In this document: positions 1-11,519 of the stretch, in pieces
How positions within the stretch are numbered: the stretch's first letter is position 1
Layout of the letters: each line of letters starts with the position of its first letter
From: Pycnopodia helianthoides
Lineage: Eukaryota; Echinodermata; Asteroidea; Forcipulatida; Asteriidae
Assembly: GCA_032158295.1 (NCBI GenBank)
Contig: CM063244.1
Coordinates: forward strand, 7,115,097 to 7,179,096
Length of the DNA: 64,000 bases
Reading direction: 5' to 3'
The notes under the pieces: model-generated
Databases searched by the model: none
Seen by the model: the letters and a program-made list of their open reading frames with translations, nothing else
Told to the model about the DNA's origin: nothing
Position numbers and translations under genes: made by a program

Positions 1-857
1 GGCATCTTTTATCGCCCAGAAAACCACGTGATGAGCCTGTAAACTGTTGCTTGGCAAATAAATTTGTTGAGCAACAATTCCAGCTGAACATACTTATGAT
101 TGGCTCAAGAACATGTTGAACTATAGGAGCAGGCCTGACTACGAGTCAGGGTACCAGACATATCACTTAGTTCTGTATGGCACTATTCGGAGCCACAGCT
201 TCAGCTTGGGATCTGGCTTATAAGGCTTCGTCATTCATTTCAAAACGGGCAGACATATCCTAAGCTGGACCTGAAGCCGTGCTGCGATTTCCCAAAAAAT
301 AGGGCCGAAATGTCGTGCTAAACACTGAACATGCGTTAAGCCGCGTCCAACAGAGCGACTCTGGCTTCGGCTAGGGCTGTCGGCTTCAGCAAGAATGCCG
401 TGAATTTAAACGCTGCCTGACACCTTGCTTAGATTTAATTATTGTGACAGCGGCGTCCCTCCTTGCATTCACTTTGAATAAAAGACGGATCCCCAGCACA
501 TTGGGCAGTGATTGTTCTAGAATAATTCTCGATACAGCTGCAGCTGCGGGTACATTGTCAGACCGGCACCCAGTCCCAGGGGTCTGAAAAACGGCGAGCC
601 GGCTGCAACGTTGCTGCGCAAACATGGCGGTATATTTCGATATAATATTCACAGCTATGTTTGTTTCTGTGTTACCTATAGCGAATAATGTTTTGAACAT
701 ACGACGCATTGCGACTTGTTGTATAAGAAACTATTTTGCATCGGTGAACGTTTAGCCTTTGAACGTTGAATGTCACCGTTTGAAAACAAAAATATCCAAA
801 TGAGATTGGACCCCTCAATTGTTGCCTGATTACTAAACCCAAGCAAAACAAAAAGCA

Positions 858-1235
858 TTAAAGGAACATTACAAAATTGGTAAGAAGAAAAAACTTTTTG
901 ATCACAGATTTACATAAAACTTACACGGTCTAATGATGATGATAGTAGAAAAATCCCTTGAAATATTTCTGTCTGAAATGCCATATTTGATGAGAAATGA
1001 ATAAACAAATTTTCCGATTGGAGTATCGCTCAGTGAGCGTTTTATTCATTTGTTGAATCTATATGATTTCATGCAAATGTGTAATCGGTTTTTCACTATT
1101 TTCTTGTGACCCAGATGGCCGATCGATCTCAAACTTCTACAGGTTTGTCAGTTTATGTATGGTGGATTACATACAGTGCTTACACTGCCAGCAACTGTTT
1201 TGTTAGCAAAAACCAATTCTGTAATGTTCCTTTAA
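858..1235 (-). mobile_element. TTAA-flanked MITE, family A, copy 1
   Basis: Both ends read TTAA followed by inverted AGGAACATTAC / GTAATGTTCCT termini. The interior matches the copies at 13722, 39674 and 54117 but in the opposite orientation. There is no coding capacity. TTAA target duplication is the hallmark of piggyBac-type transposition, so this is most likely a non-autonomous element of that type. The superfamily is inferred; the repeat structure is seen directly. Confidence 0.85.
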
Positions 1236-1503
1236 CAGAAAAACTAAAATATTATTACTAATATTTATTTTGAAAATGAAGTGTTACACTACAAGTGAAA
1301 GATCCGACGATAAACTAAGGTTATTTTTCTTTTGTTGTTGCTTGTTTTGTTTCAGAAACTTAAAAAAATTCAATAACAGGAAGCTTTCGGAACAGAATAA
1401 AGAAACCGACATTTGGAACTTGTTTACTTTTTTTTTTTTTTGTTCTCTCTAGCCATTTCTGGCATTTTTATTTGTCATCGTTTATCCCACGTTTACATAA
1501 TAC
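1236..1503. other. AT-rich spacer between two MITEs
   Basis: No gene or conserved structure is recognised. The stretch contains a 14-bp T run near 1427 and otherwise unremarkable sequence. Confidence 0.5.
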
Positions 1504-1883
1504 TTAAAGGCAGGGTGTTGCTTTGGTAATATTACTCTAGACTGCAAGCTGGTAACGAGCACTGGAGAGCTATCGATGTTATTAAAACGTCGTTAAAAAG
1601 ATTCCCTTTGAAGTAAATATAGTTTTAGAGGAAGAGGTAATTTTGTACTGAAATATGTGAATCTGATAAAGGCTTCAGGCATGAAGCCTTTCTCATGCAT
1701 CTGAAAGCATAATGTTTATGCAACAAGGTTATCTTTTTCTCTCATTATTTTCTTGCAACTTCGACAACCAATTAAATGAGCTCAAATTTGTACAGGTTTG
1801 TTAATTTGTGCATTATTTTGTTGGAATACACCAAGTGAGGATACTGGTCTTTGACAATTACCAAAAGTATACCCTGCCTTTAA
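1504..1883 (+). mobile_element. TTAA-flanked MITE, family C, copy 1 (diverged)
   Basis: The element begins TTAAAGGCAGGGT and ends ACCCTGCCTTTAA, an inverted pair bounded by TTAA. The interior shares blocks with the copies at 15870, 41733 and 58935: the phrase around 'ggtaacgagca', a 'gaagcctttctcatgcat' core, and the right-hand segment reading 'accaagtgag..actggtctttgacaattacc'. It is more diverged than the 15870 and 41733 copies. A purine and poly-A run follows at 1884-1921. Confidence 0.75.
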
Positions 1884-2514
1884 AGAAAGAAGAAAAAAAA
1901 AAAGAAAAAAAAAAAAAAAAAACACCACACCACTGAATCACCGTCAATGAGTTCAAGTTAAAAGACACATCATGTATTGAATATTGGTAAAATGTGCTTC
2001 CTATATTCAATTTCATGATTAAACGTCATCCAAAGAAATTCGTTGTTAATGGTTTCTTACAATGATTATATGCGTTAATAAAGCTGCATTTGTACACGGT
2101 AAAGGCAGCTATTATTATAAGCAGGTCGACTATGTCCAAATGATATCATTCATTTTGCAACCTATCGCAGTTTCTTTCAAATTTCAGAACTCGTTGGTGG
2201 TCCATAAAGGAGAGTGGAAAACATCCTCAGTTGAGTGTACATTAAATAGCTCTTCGGGCACTCATAATCTGAACACGACGCACCTGCACTAAAAAGAAAA
2301 GTCTTCTGCTTCAATTAGAAGTGCATGTATTCTCTTTCAGTGCTACAGGAAAAATAAAAAAAACCTTGCGATTATCGCGGAGATAGTGTGTGGTTTTATG
2401 GAGGACGTAGTAATAATGCAGTTGTCATCATCTGAAGATTGTGACTAATGATTGCATTCAGGTAACTGCTCCCTTACGGCAAGGATGAACGCTCATCAGT
2501 GACACTCGTTGCAA

Positions 2515-2794
2515 TCTCGCGAGATTTTCTTCTCGGCTTGCTGCATATAGACTACGTGGACCCCCCTCCCCCTCCTCTGGGTCTCATTTTTTTCAACCCT
2601 CCTGCTGCGACGTTGAAAGACAGATTATAATCTCGTTTCAAAAGCTTGCGGTTGCGGTAACGCAATCACGCGAGAACTAGCTTGCCGTCTGCAATCACGC
2701 GAGATCTAGCTAGCTTCTGCAATCACGCGATATGTTGTTCGCTTCTCCCGTCACACATTTCTTCATCTCCTTAAAGCGTTTGAATCTCGCGAGA
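2515..2794 (+). repeat. CGCGAGA-motif cluster with a 28-29 bp tandem triplet
   Basis: The palindrome TCTCGCGAGA occurs at 2515-2524 and 2785-2794. Between them three tandem units start at 2662, 2691 and 2719 (spacing 29 and 28), each beginning GCAATCACGCGA. The block is CpG-richer than its surroundings. TCTCGCGAGA is known as a promoter-associated palindrome in mammals; a regulatory role here is only a guess. Confidence 0.6.
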
Positions 2795-2935
2795 TATCAA
2801 GAGACTTCTGCTATATTCTTTGTCCTGTTATTAATTGTTCCTATAGAGCGGAGATGCAACATTTGTTTGGTGCATTTTCGAAACCAAGATCGTGCGTGCA
2901 GGCTTCGGACATTACAAATCCCTGTGCAATACAGT

Positions 2936-3101
2936 GGCGTTTCGTGGCCGAGCAGTCTAGCGCACTGTGCCGCACTTCAGTTCTGATGTTCAGCAGAATG
3001 TGGGTTCGGGTCCCGGTCATGAAACTTGTGTCTTTAGAGCAAGACACTTAAACCTCCATTTCTTTGTCCTTCGGATGGGACGTAAAGCTGTGGGTTCCAT
3101 G
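2936..3101 (+). mobile_element. tRNA-derived SINE (Ser/Leu-like head), truncated copy
   Basis: The left end carries a box-A-like GTGGCCGAGCAG and a box-B-like GGGTTCGGGTCCCGG, the two internal RNA polymerase III promoter elements of a tRNA. The shared SINE body follows ('agcaagacacttaa', 'cttcggatgggacgt'). It belongs to the family also seen at 13107, 19258, 23665, 37912, 43068 and 43717. Confidence 0.75.
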
Positions 3102-4510
3102 CATAAAAAATATATTAAAAAAACCATTTATGTGCACTCACAACCCTGCTTGGTTTGCTCCAACTGCAAACGCTAGGAGTGTTGAGCAGTATACATGTAC
3201 ATGTACATAAGCAGATGCAGAAACTATGAACGTCTCCAACTCATTCTCAAAGCCTCATGAACCTGAAACCGTGGTCGGGTAATAACATTATGACAGATTG
3301 TCCAAAAAAAAAAAAAAAAAATGAGTTGTTATGTGGTCGTCGTAAACTCGATTGGATTTTTGATGTGCGAAGCAGTCGTCCTGCAAAGTCATTTTGTCTG
3401 ACGAAAGGGGAAGCAGAATTTCAAAGAAATGCCAATGTGGCGATGTACTTGTCTCAAGTTCCATCTTATTTTTGTCCAGACTATCTTTTTCCCCCGTCTT
3501 CTGGGAGACCTGGATGTTGGATGAAACGTATGTATCTGCTACTGGTTAAACTACTCGGTTAAGCGCTGAATCGTTAAATCAAAACACACTGTGCCGTTGG
3601 CGTTGCCTCATAACGCGTTCGACATACGGCGGTGTGAACTCACATACACAACAACGGTATTATTATGAAGATGTAAAAGGGGGGAGAAGTGGTCGTCACG
3701 AAAAGAGATTTGAGCTCTAGAGAGCCTTTAGTTTCGGTGCAATGCGTTCTTGTCGATTTGTTTTGGTCGTGCATTCATTTCAAAACAGATATACATAAAC
3801 GAATAGAAAAATGTATAAACAGAAAAATAAAAGGACCTGTGAACAATTGATGCACAGGAAAAGAAAAACAATAATTTGTTTTAAAATTTTGTAACGACCC
3901 CTTATCCCTTAAAACATTTGTTAACTTCTAATTTGACATGGTCCGAACATAAGCAGAAATAAAGGCGACAACATAAAAATCAGGGCAAACAATCTCAAGG
4001 CTATATATAGCAACTGATTTAGTTCTTAAACTTAAGGGTGACAAAGCAAAAGAGGATCAATATCAAAATTAAAACGAAACACAGGATTGAAGTGAAATGT
4101 AATCACACGGAAACGCCTCTTATAACTGAAGTACAGTAAATGAGCTCTTGTCAGCTTCCTCAGGGAGCAATAAACTTATGTTGATTTTGAACGCACACAA
4201 GTTGAAATTCATTGCCCATAAACGAAAAGGAAAACGCAAGCTAGCAACAAACTCATGTGCGCTTCGATGAGTCTTATTAAACTTGACTTCATAAATAGGA
4301 AGTAGAAATTTAGCCTTAATATGATCAAAGTGAAATCTTGAATGTCTATATAAAATGAAATAGAATGACTGACACGAATCTGAATGAGAAAAAAAAAATT
4401 ATGTGTGCACAAAAACGAAACTGAATGCTCTAACAGCTAAAAAGAAACCCTAGTTTTAGTGGATTGGGGAAATGTGTGAATTTGAGTGCGTGTTGATGAC
4501 ATTGAATAAG

Positions 4511-4731
4511 TTTTTGCTGAAAATCGCCGGGGAAACCTTTTTTACAAAAGCACTTTTATACCAATCATCAATATTGACCTGTTTGTTTTAAAATATCAAT
4601 TTAAACTTTGTTTTAAATATACTTTTTCGCTGAAATTCGCCGGGGAAACCTTTATTACAAAAGCGCTTTTATATCAATAATCAATATTGAGCTATTTATT
4701 TTAGAACATCAATTTTGACTTTGTTTTGTGC
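4511..4731 (+). repeat. Tandem duplication, about 113-bp unit, two copies
   Basis: Two adjacent copies share 'gctgaaa.tcgccggggaaac', 'tacaaaagc.cttttata' and 'tcaatattga' blocks, with the second shifted by 113 bases. No coding frame is shared between the copies. Confidence 0.75.
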
Positions 4732-5475
4732 TTCAAAGCCTGCTGGCACAGACAAATACGCAATGTTTTTTCCCTTCTAAATCTGTTTTCTATAAAAGCA
4801 TTCCTAATATTTTACCAATGCGGTATGTTTGTTGTTAAAACAAGATATTCTTTCTTTACCATAAAAATTAATTGCTTTTTATTCCCTTATACCATACGGC
4901 AGTCTTTTCTGCTTCCATCCCCTCAAGTAAATTTTCCGCGTCGATTTGAATTGATTTTTAGGGAGGAAAAAACATTGGTAAATCTGGCTTTCTTTTGAAA
5001 AGCAATGTTTTAATAAATAAAAGTAAAACAGCCACAAACACCTGTTTACGGACTTCAGAAATGGATATAAACGGCTAAAAACATGAGGACTACCAAACAG
5101 TCGAGCAGAGAGGGTGAGCGAAGACGACCACATTTTCCGGTTAACTCAGCTTGGATCACATTATAGGTAAGTAACAATGTATTTTTGGAACGAAATCCGG
5201 GCGTTGGATCACAGACACTAACAAATATGACCGATGTATGATTTTAGTTGTTTTTTCGTGGTGCAGGCCTTCTGTTAAGTTGCCCACCGGGCTATTAAAC
5301 TTGAAAAAATACAGCATTTACCAATGATGTAATTTAACTTAAAAATTATAGAAACGAGTGTTGTCTCCCGAAAAATTAATGATACCATACCTCCAAGATC
5401 TCTGGCCAGTCTAACTTCCCTTTCAATACTTGTCTCTACGTTCAAAATTTGCCTGTGTCGTTTTTATAAATTCAG

Positions 5476-5598
5476 ATAAGAAGTCCGATTGCAAGCCGTC
5501 GCAATTCCATTGTGTCAACGGACAGTGCATTGCCTTTGAGTTGTTATGCGACGGCACTCCGCAGTGCGGGGACCACACGGATGAGGAAGACTGCAAAG
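5476..5598 (+). CDS. LDL-receptor class A domain exon (internal exon of a larger gene)
   Basis: This 123-base internal exon has an acceptor (tttataaattcag) and a donor (AAAG|gtacgtg), and is phase 1 at both ends, the usual arrangement for a shuffled LDLa module. The 40-residue translation carries the six cysteines of the fold: SDC, FHC, GQC, LLC, PQC and EDC. It ends with the calcium-binding pattern CDGTPQC-GDHTDEEDC, whose acidic residues hold the ion that stabilises the domain. LDLa modules bind ligands outside the cell in lipoprotein receptors, complement-like factors, serine proteases and some GPCRs. One module cannot say which. No neighbouring exon was recognised with confidence, so flanking exons are either far away or outside the window. 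The domain call is solid; the parent gene is unknown. Confidence 0.88.
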
Positions 5599-5704
5599 GT
5601 ACGTGTAGAAACCGACATAACACTGAGCACGTTCTATTGTAGCTGCCACTGGTTCCCTGTTTCTCAGCTGGTAACCCTAACTCTTTTTTTATATATACTT
5701 TCAA

Positions 5705-5800
5705 AACCCTACCCCTAACCCTTACCCCACCCCTAACCCTAACCCTAACCATAACCCTACCCCTTACCCCTTCCCCTACCCCCTACCTACCCATACCCTA
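5705..5800 (-). repeat. Interstitial telomere-like repeat tract
   Basis: About 95 bases of imperfect CCCTAA units (TTAGGG on the other strand), with variants CCCTAC and CCCTTAC. It lies about 100 bases past the LDLa exon donor, so inside its presumed intron. TTAGGG is the general animal telomere repeat; degenerate internal tracts are common. Confidence 0.8.
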
Positions 5801-8353
5801 CACCTATAGCTACCATGGAACGTGCGTGGTGGTTGTGATTCGTGGTTTAGCTTCAAAATGTCTGTTTGGTTATAAGTTGATGAGAATCGCAAGGTATAGT
5901 CTACATCAAATGTCAGATGTTAAGGTTTCTTCCTTTAAAACGTACACAGTTTGTACCTGCATGCGGAAGTTTAAGCTTGTGTCTCTTTTAGCCTGTGATG
6001 TTTAAGGTTTTAAAACAGTGGCCTAACTAGACTTTCTGTCATCTTAGGAGGCAAGTGGGGGGGGGGGAATACAGAATTTGAGGGGTGCTATGTATCGTTG
6101 TAGTGAGCTGTGGTGAACAACAGCGTCTTGTATAAAGTCTAACAAAAGCCACGCGCCCACCCCTCCTATTCTTCCCTGATTGACCTGCCCTAGATCCGCC
6201 CTTCAATTCCTTCCCCTTGAATCAATGTCCAGCTGCGCGCCTGCACCGTGTAATTCCCAACTTACCAAAAGACACTCCCAGCAATAAACTCATTTTCAAT
6301 TTGTGTAAAAGGTGAACAAAAGGAGCCCAGTGGACGCTCTTGGGCAGTGTACCTCGCTCATTTTCTTAAGTTAAAAAAAAACATTTTCATGAGTAATTAG
6401 AAGCTAAGGTATCATTTCTGGGACCATGTGGTTTAGGATGTACAATTTTAAAGCATCGGAGATGACGAATAATTGTATATTACCAGACTCTGAAAAGGTA
6501 TTTAATTAGTCCATTATCAACATGACAGAGTCCAAAGTCAGTCCACATGCTGCTTATTATACAGATTTTCCCCCGGATTCTTTAATACTAACATTGGGTG
6601 CTGATCATCGGTTTACATTGGTTCTCAAATTGTTTCAACAACTGCCGCTCACACAAAATATAAATGTCCCCCCCAGTTTCCAAATCTAGTCATCGATATT
6701 TTCATTGTGCATATTCCCAGGTTTAGAAAAGCCATCCTCACAATTCCTCTGCATCGCCAGCAGAAACCAGCAAGTTGGAAGTAATTTTTTCTAAACCATT
6801 CCATCGATTTCGATTTTTCCCTCCCTTTCTTTACTCAGGTACATAATCCGCCGGAACTCTCTCTTTTTATATATATATATTATGAGCAAGGCCGTAGTGA
6901 GCTCGAGGCAGAATAACGGGTAGCTAGAAGTCCTTTTTTAACTCCAGGGTACGATCTTCGCCTTCCGTCAAGCGTGAGTGAGGGCAAAGAGGTGGGGCAC
7001 CACGGTGGGTGATCGCGGCTCGGGGGACGGTCGGCTTCGATGCCATGAAGAAAAAAAGCCAGGTGAGCTCTTTTCCCATACGACGGGACATGATTTCGTT
7101 CGTGATATTTACCCATTTGTGGAGAAATAACCACACTTGCATTCCTTATCAAACACACATTTTTTATAATTTTTAAATTCTATAAATTAAAAAAAAAGAT
7201 TCAAAATCAGCTCAGAAGAGCAAATCCCATCCTCAAAAATATGTCTTACATCAACTCTAACATTTACAACTCTTTCAAGAAAAAATGAACACATCGAAAT
7301 ATTATGATAATTGAAAGCACTTTCTTGTATTTACTTATGAGTTATTGAAATAACGATATTTTACATGGATGCTATAATCACCTCCCCACCCCCCTTAACA
7401 AGACGAGAGAAAAAAAACTGCCTGAAGGATAACCGCGTCAAGCTTGAAAAATGGTACTCTGATGGATCTAAGAGCACCCCTCCCCCCAGTCCAGGGCATC
7501 TATTCGAAGGATGCGGGGAAGATTATAGATCATGCCGGAACCTTGTGATAAGGGTTCCTATGGCAACGTGATGACCCTTGGACTGGATGGGATGTGTCTA
7601 GCGTCCCGATGTAGCGAGGCTGTCGTCGAAGGCAATGCGCCGAGTGTGACTGATTCGTTGGGGGGGGGGGAGACCCACATCTACCTGTCTTTAGAGACAC
7701 TTCTAGCTGTCGTTTGTTCCTTATTTCTGTGTTTACTCAGCACTTTTTAAAGGGCAGTTGTAGCGATTGTCATGTCAGAGTGCCGCAAATTCTGGCGGGA
7801 ACTCTTTTTTTTGCAGGAAATTATTTTCTGCTTAGTAGACACGGTTTTCACGAACTCGTTCTGTAGCTCTTATGTTACAACCGAATCGTCTCATTAAATG
7901 AAACATAAAATGCATGTTATGGCTTACTAAAGCTGCACTAAAACCTAGTTTTTTTAAACATCAGAATACTGTTCTATTCTTGTAAAAAGTTTTAATCTAA
8001 TGTCTTACTTTATGTTTTATTGTTTTTGGAGAAATAGCGCCATGTGCTAGAACATTGTTAAAATATTGTCTTATTTCAATAATTAAACAACGTTTATCAA
8101 TCAAACCAAAAGATTTAACCAAGCACAGGTTGACAGGTTCACATGACAAGCCTTTTGTTACCGGCATGACAAAGTGATATCGCATTAGTTCTCCCTTTCT
8201 GTTTGTCCCAACACGCACCCCTTTCGAACCCCCATGGGTTATTACCGTTTCTGCACACACTTTCTGGACTATGTAGAACAGAGAGGACCCCTGGAAATAA
8301 AATAAAAGGCCTCGATCGTGCCGACCCTATGTTTCTTTTTTTTTCATTCAAAG
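5801..8353. other. Non-coding stretch, no feature recognised
   Basis: The stretch contains G runs near 6056 and 7661, a short TA run near 6872 and ordinary AT-rich sequence. Open frames here are short and have no recognisable domain. Part of it may be intron of the LDLa-containing gene. Confidence 0.5.
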
Positions 8354-8476
8354 TACGAGTATCCAAAGTACGAAGTGACATTTATTTTGATGATGCAGAC
8401 CAGGAAGAGACGCCCCTCCATGCCCTGGAAAATCAAGCCCGTCTCCCCCGTAGCCAGGTCCATTACTGCCCGGTGA
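8354..8476 (+). CDS. Possible exon, frame uncertain
   Basis: A T-rich tract and an AG at 8352-8353 precede a locally GC-rich segment. Read from 8354 in phase 0 it gives 40 codons to a TGA at 8474-8476, with a strong G/C bias at third positions. A weak donor (CAG|gtccat) lies at 8458. A second frame across the same bases stays open from 8203 to 8541. The two cannot both be coding, and I recognise neither protein. It is on the same strand as the LDLa exon 2.8 kb upstream, but no domain links them. It may be a chance frame. Confidence 0.2.
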   Translation, partial: YEYPKYEVTFILMMQTRKRRPSMPWKIKPVSPVARSITAR

Positions 8477-8541
8477 CTTCCATCGGTAGGGCCCTCAAAA
8501 AGAGAGGCAAATTAAAACTGCCTGGTTTCTATCGATATTAA

Positions 8542-9611
8542 CGGTGGCTGGTTGTTAGGAGTCCTTCACCACGACAGACTGTACTTGAGTTTAATGGTCA
8601 CGTTCGCCGTTGGTCACCTCGATCCCGCGTGTGCCGCTTTGCATGGCTGTTTCTTTACTCAAGCCATCTATACTCGCCTTAAAGTCACTTAGTTAGTCGA
8701 GCAGTGGTTTATATGCAAGGCCCAATTTGATAGTTTGAAAATGTTGCTAAACAAATCTATTAGCTAAGCAAGGATCCCATCACAAGTATCTCGGCTGGTA
8801 GCCCATTTCTTTTTGAAGCGAAAATAATTGACCACGCAAGCTGATTTGCGTTCCTTACAACTTTTCCGGAAGCCAGTCATTCTGTAACACAAACTTGCTG
8901 ATTTGCGAATAGCAGTACTATTTTACCAGTCAATCTTGTAAGTGGTAAACATTGTTGCGTTGTTCCCCTAAGTAACAACACACCAGTTCGGCATGACGTA
9001 AGGAACTCTTCGATATCGAGCACCGGATGACAATTTAATTTTCATTTAATTTCTACTGTTTTTTTTCTCACTTGTGCTATAATTACAAACACAAAATTGA
9101 AGCTCGAAGGCCGTATTGGATTTGAAATTTACAACAGGTAAAACGTTCACAATAAAAAATGTCAGTGAGCGACAATAGACAACATACCTAAAACAAACAA
9201 GCATTAACTTTTTCATAATTAAAAATAAAAACTGAAAGGTGCACTGTGGATGATTTTTGAACAAACCCGCTTGTTATTTCACACCGTGTAAAATAAACCG
9301 ATTTACAAAAGAACAGAAAAAGAACAAAGTCACTTTAACCCCTTTTGGCATTCCGTAGCTCCCTTTAGTCACATCACGAACCCACCCCCTCCCCTTCAGG
9401 CATCCACGCCCCCAACCCCTCGTCAAAATGTCACATGAACCGGAAACACTTCTTCGACACTTTCAGGTAACTTTCAAATCACTCAGGAATGACGTTTGTC
9501 ATACATTGCCATCTTGTTTTCTTCAATCCAAACTTTAATGAAGCAAAACGAGGCAGTATGGTTTTCTTATGGGAACAAAACTGGTTTTTATTCTAGATTT
9601 ATTTATTTACT
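8542..9611. other. Non-coding stretch, no feature recognised
   Basis: Ordinary AT-rich sequence with no splice-flanked coding frame, tandem array or inverted-repeat element that I can support. Confidence 0.5.
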
Positions 9612-9865
9612 CACTCTAAAGGCTCCAAGTCAGAATTGACATAGATCCAGATCCTGTGGGGCCTGACCCAATTTGGGGACATTATAACCCGAAATCTGTG
9701 TGAAAATGACCCAGATATGGGTCAAATTGACGCAAAAATCCGGGTTAAAAATCCAGCTAAAATCCGGGTAAAATTTTGTGGAGCAGTTTCCGGGTCAGCC
9801 TGAATTTGGTCCGGTCCTCATGGGTCCGGAATCCGGGTCAATCGTGACCTGGGAGTTTTAAGAGT
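9612..9865 (+). mobile_element. GGGTCA-rich interspersed repeat, family H, copy 1
   Basis: The stretch is bounded by CACTCTAAA on the left and TTTTAAGAGT on the right, and is full of ACCC / GGGTCA words ('gcctgaccca', 'tccgggtcaa', 'tgacc.ggga'). The same layout recurs at 41579-42223, where another element interrupts it. The near-inverted ends suggest a non-autonomous DNA element. No protein is encoded. Confidence 0.6.
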
Positions 9866-11069
9866 CAGCCATCATACACAACGATTTTCGTGCCGAATGG
9901 GAATTCCTGGAGCGGTGACAAAAGAAATCCCTAACAGCCGAAGCCGTGACTGTGTCAACATTCTCGCATCAACGGCTATAAGCAGTGAACATGCCCTCAG
10001 TTTAATATTAGTGTACACCTCACGACAATGTGAGCAGCAAACCATCTCTGATCAGATTAATGACTGCTTTAGCTGGAATTTAATTAAGGTTTAGCGTCTG
10101 AGCACGAACACCCAACAAGACAGGTTCATTTATAGTATTTTCGATTCAATCGACTATAAATTACCCACTCGCGATAATCTAGCTGCCTTGATTGCTATTC
10201 TTATGTATCGGCGGAAATCACTCGCGTCCAGAACCGTTTCGGCTTGGTTTTTGCCCACTATACTTCAACCCAACACCCCGCTATATCAAATACAGTCACG
10301 GTGAGATTGTTTCCATGGGCATTGTGAGGTTCCATTACGGGTTAATTACAAACCACGCTGACTTCTGTTTGAACCCACGGGTCCAATCATGGTCACAAAC
10401 ACATAGCTCGCTTTTGTAGTTTGTGTGATATGTCTTTAAGTTAGGAAAACACTGACTCATGATTCTGGGAAAGAGATCCCGGAATAAAGGCTTCATCGAG
10501 GACATACTCAAAGGAGTGAAATAGATGTATACATTTTTTTTCTTTTCTTTTACAGACCTCGAATAATTGGAACCTATACCCTGCTGATCAGAATTTGAAA
10601 AGTCAAATACTTTATAATCGATACGCGTGTAGGGTAACCGTGGATGATCCGCGAATAGAAGGCTATGTTGAGCGCATTTCTTAGGCTCTTTGGTCCAGGG
10701 CAAGTGGAACAAGCGATGGTAACATGATATATAATCCATAGTTACTAAAAAAAAAACACTTGTTTTTCGAGAGAGCGTGTAGATGAGCAATCATTGCTTT
10801 ATTTGTGCCTCTTTTGTTGGTGCTCGGAAGGCTTTATCTTTGTGTGTGACGTGTGGGTGGATTTTTTTTTTAGGTGACTGACCCTAAAAAAGACCCTGCA
10901 AGGCTTAAAACACCATCGTGTTTTGTGTATAACGTAAGAACAATAAGCTGGGATTGCACATCTCTCGTGGTATGTGCCCGTGTGTTATTCCTCCACATTG
11001 TTTGAAGATTGCTTTCTTCGTTTGTTTTGTTATTATATGTTTCTGGTTTGAAACCAAGGACGCCTCAAA
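9866..11069. other. Non-coding stretch, no feature recognised
   Basis: A 151-codon open frame on the - strand (10790-10335) lacks any recognisable domain, splice context or coding-like composition and is probably accidental. Confidence 0.5.
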
Positions 11070-11480
11070 AGTGAACTTAATCACTGTAGCTCGCAAGTCT
11101 GAGGAAACTTGTCAACGGGGGTGGTTGCTATGTGAGCCAGAAACAATGGGGTTAACCCCTGCTCTACCACTGCAAGTGTTCTGGGTTCTTTTACGTGCAC
11201 CAATCCCAACTAGACGGGACACACGGCTCACTGTCTCTTCCGAGGGACAAAGCAAAGAGTAAATTTGAGATATGGTGGACGCACCACTATGCCACTATTA
11301 GGTTTGGGTAAATTTGTCTGTATACGCCCAAACCAAACAGTGCAACTGCAATCCCATATTGTCCACCATATCTCAAAAAGGCTAATGATGGTAAAGTATC
11401 TTGCTCAAGGAAACACGAGTCAAGACCGGGACTCGAACACACACTCTGCTGATCTAAAACACCAGAGCTTTAGTTTCACT
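11070..11480 (-). mobile_element. tRNA-derived SINE interrupted by a palindromic element
   Basis: The segment 'aatcactgtagctcgcaag..gaggaaac' and the later 'tatcttgctcaaggaaac..gaccgggactcgaac' match the SINE at 19258-19555. The tRNA-like box B is at the right end, so the element points to the - strand. The body is split at 11264-11377 by an unrelated inverted-repeat insert. Confidence 0.65.
11264..11377. mobile_element. Small inverted-repeat element nested in a SINE
   Basis: Perfect 17-base terminal inverted repeats, TTTGAGATATGGTGGAC at 11264-11280 and its reverse complement at 11361-11377, enclose 80 bases. An inner imperfect pair (GGTTTGGG / CCCAAACC) sits within. The 19258 copy lacks these 114 bases, which marks them as an insertion. 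Confidence 0.7.
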
Positions 11481-11519
11481 AATGTTGCTAACGTCCCTTT
11501 AATCATTAATACGATTTGA

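Noticed and set aside
5423..5752. Open frame on the - strand opposite the LDLa exon
   Set aside because: The + strand has the six-Cys LDLa pattern and splice sites. The - strand frame starts in the telomere-like tract and has no domain.
10335..10790. 151-codon open frame on the - strand
   Set aside because: No domain and low-complexity Lys/Phe-rich stretches. No exon boundary fits.
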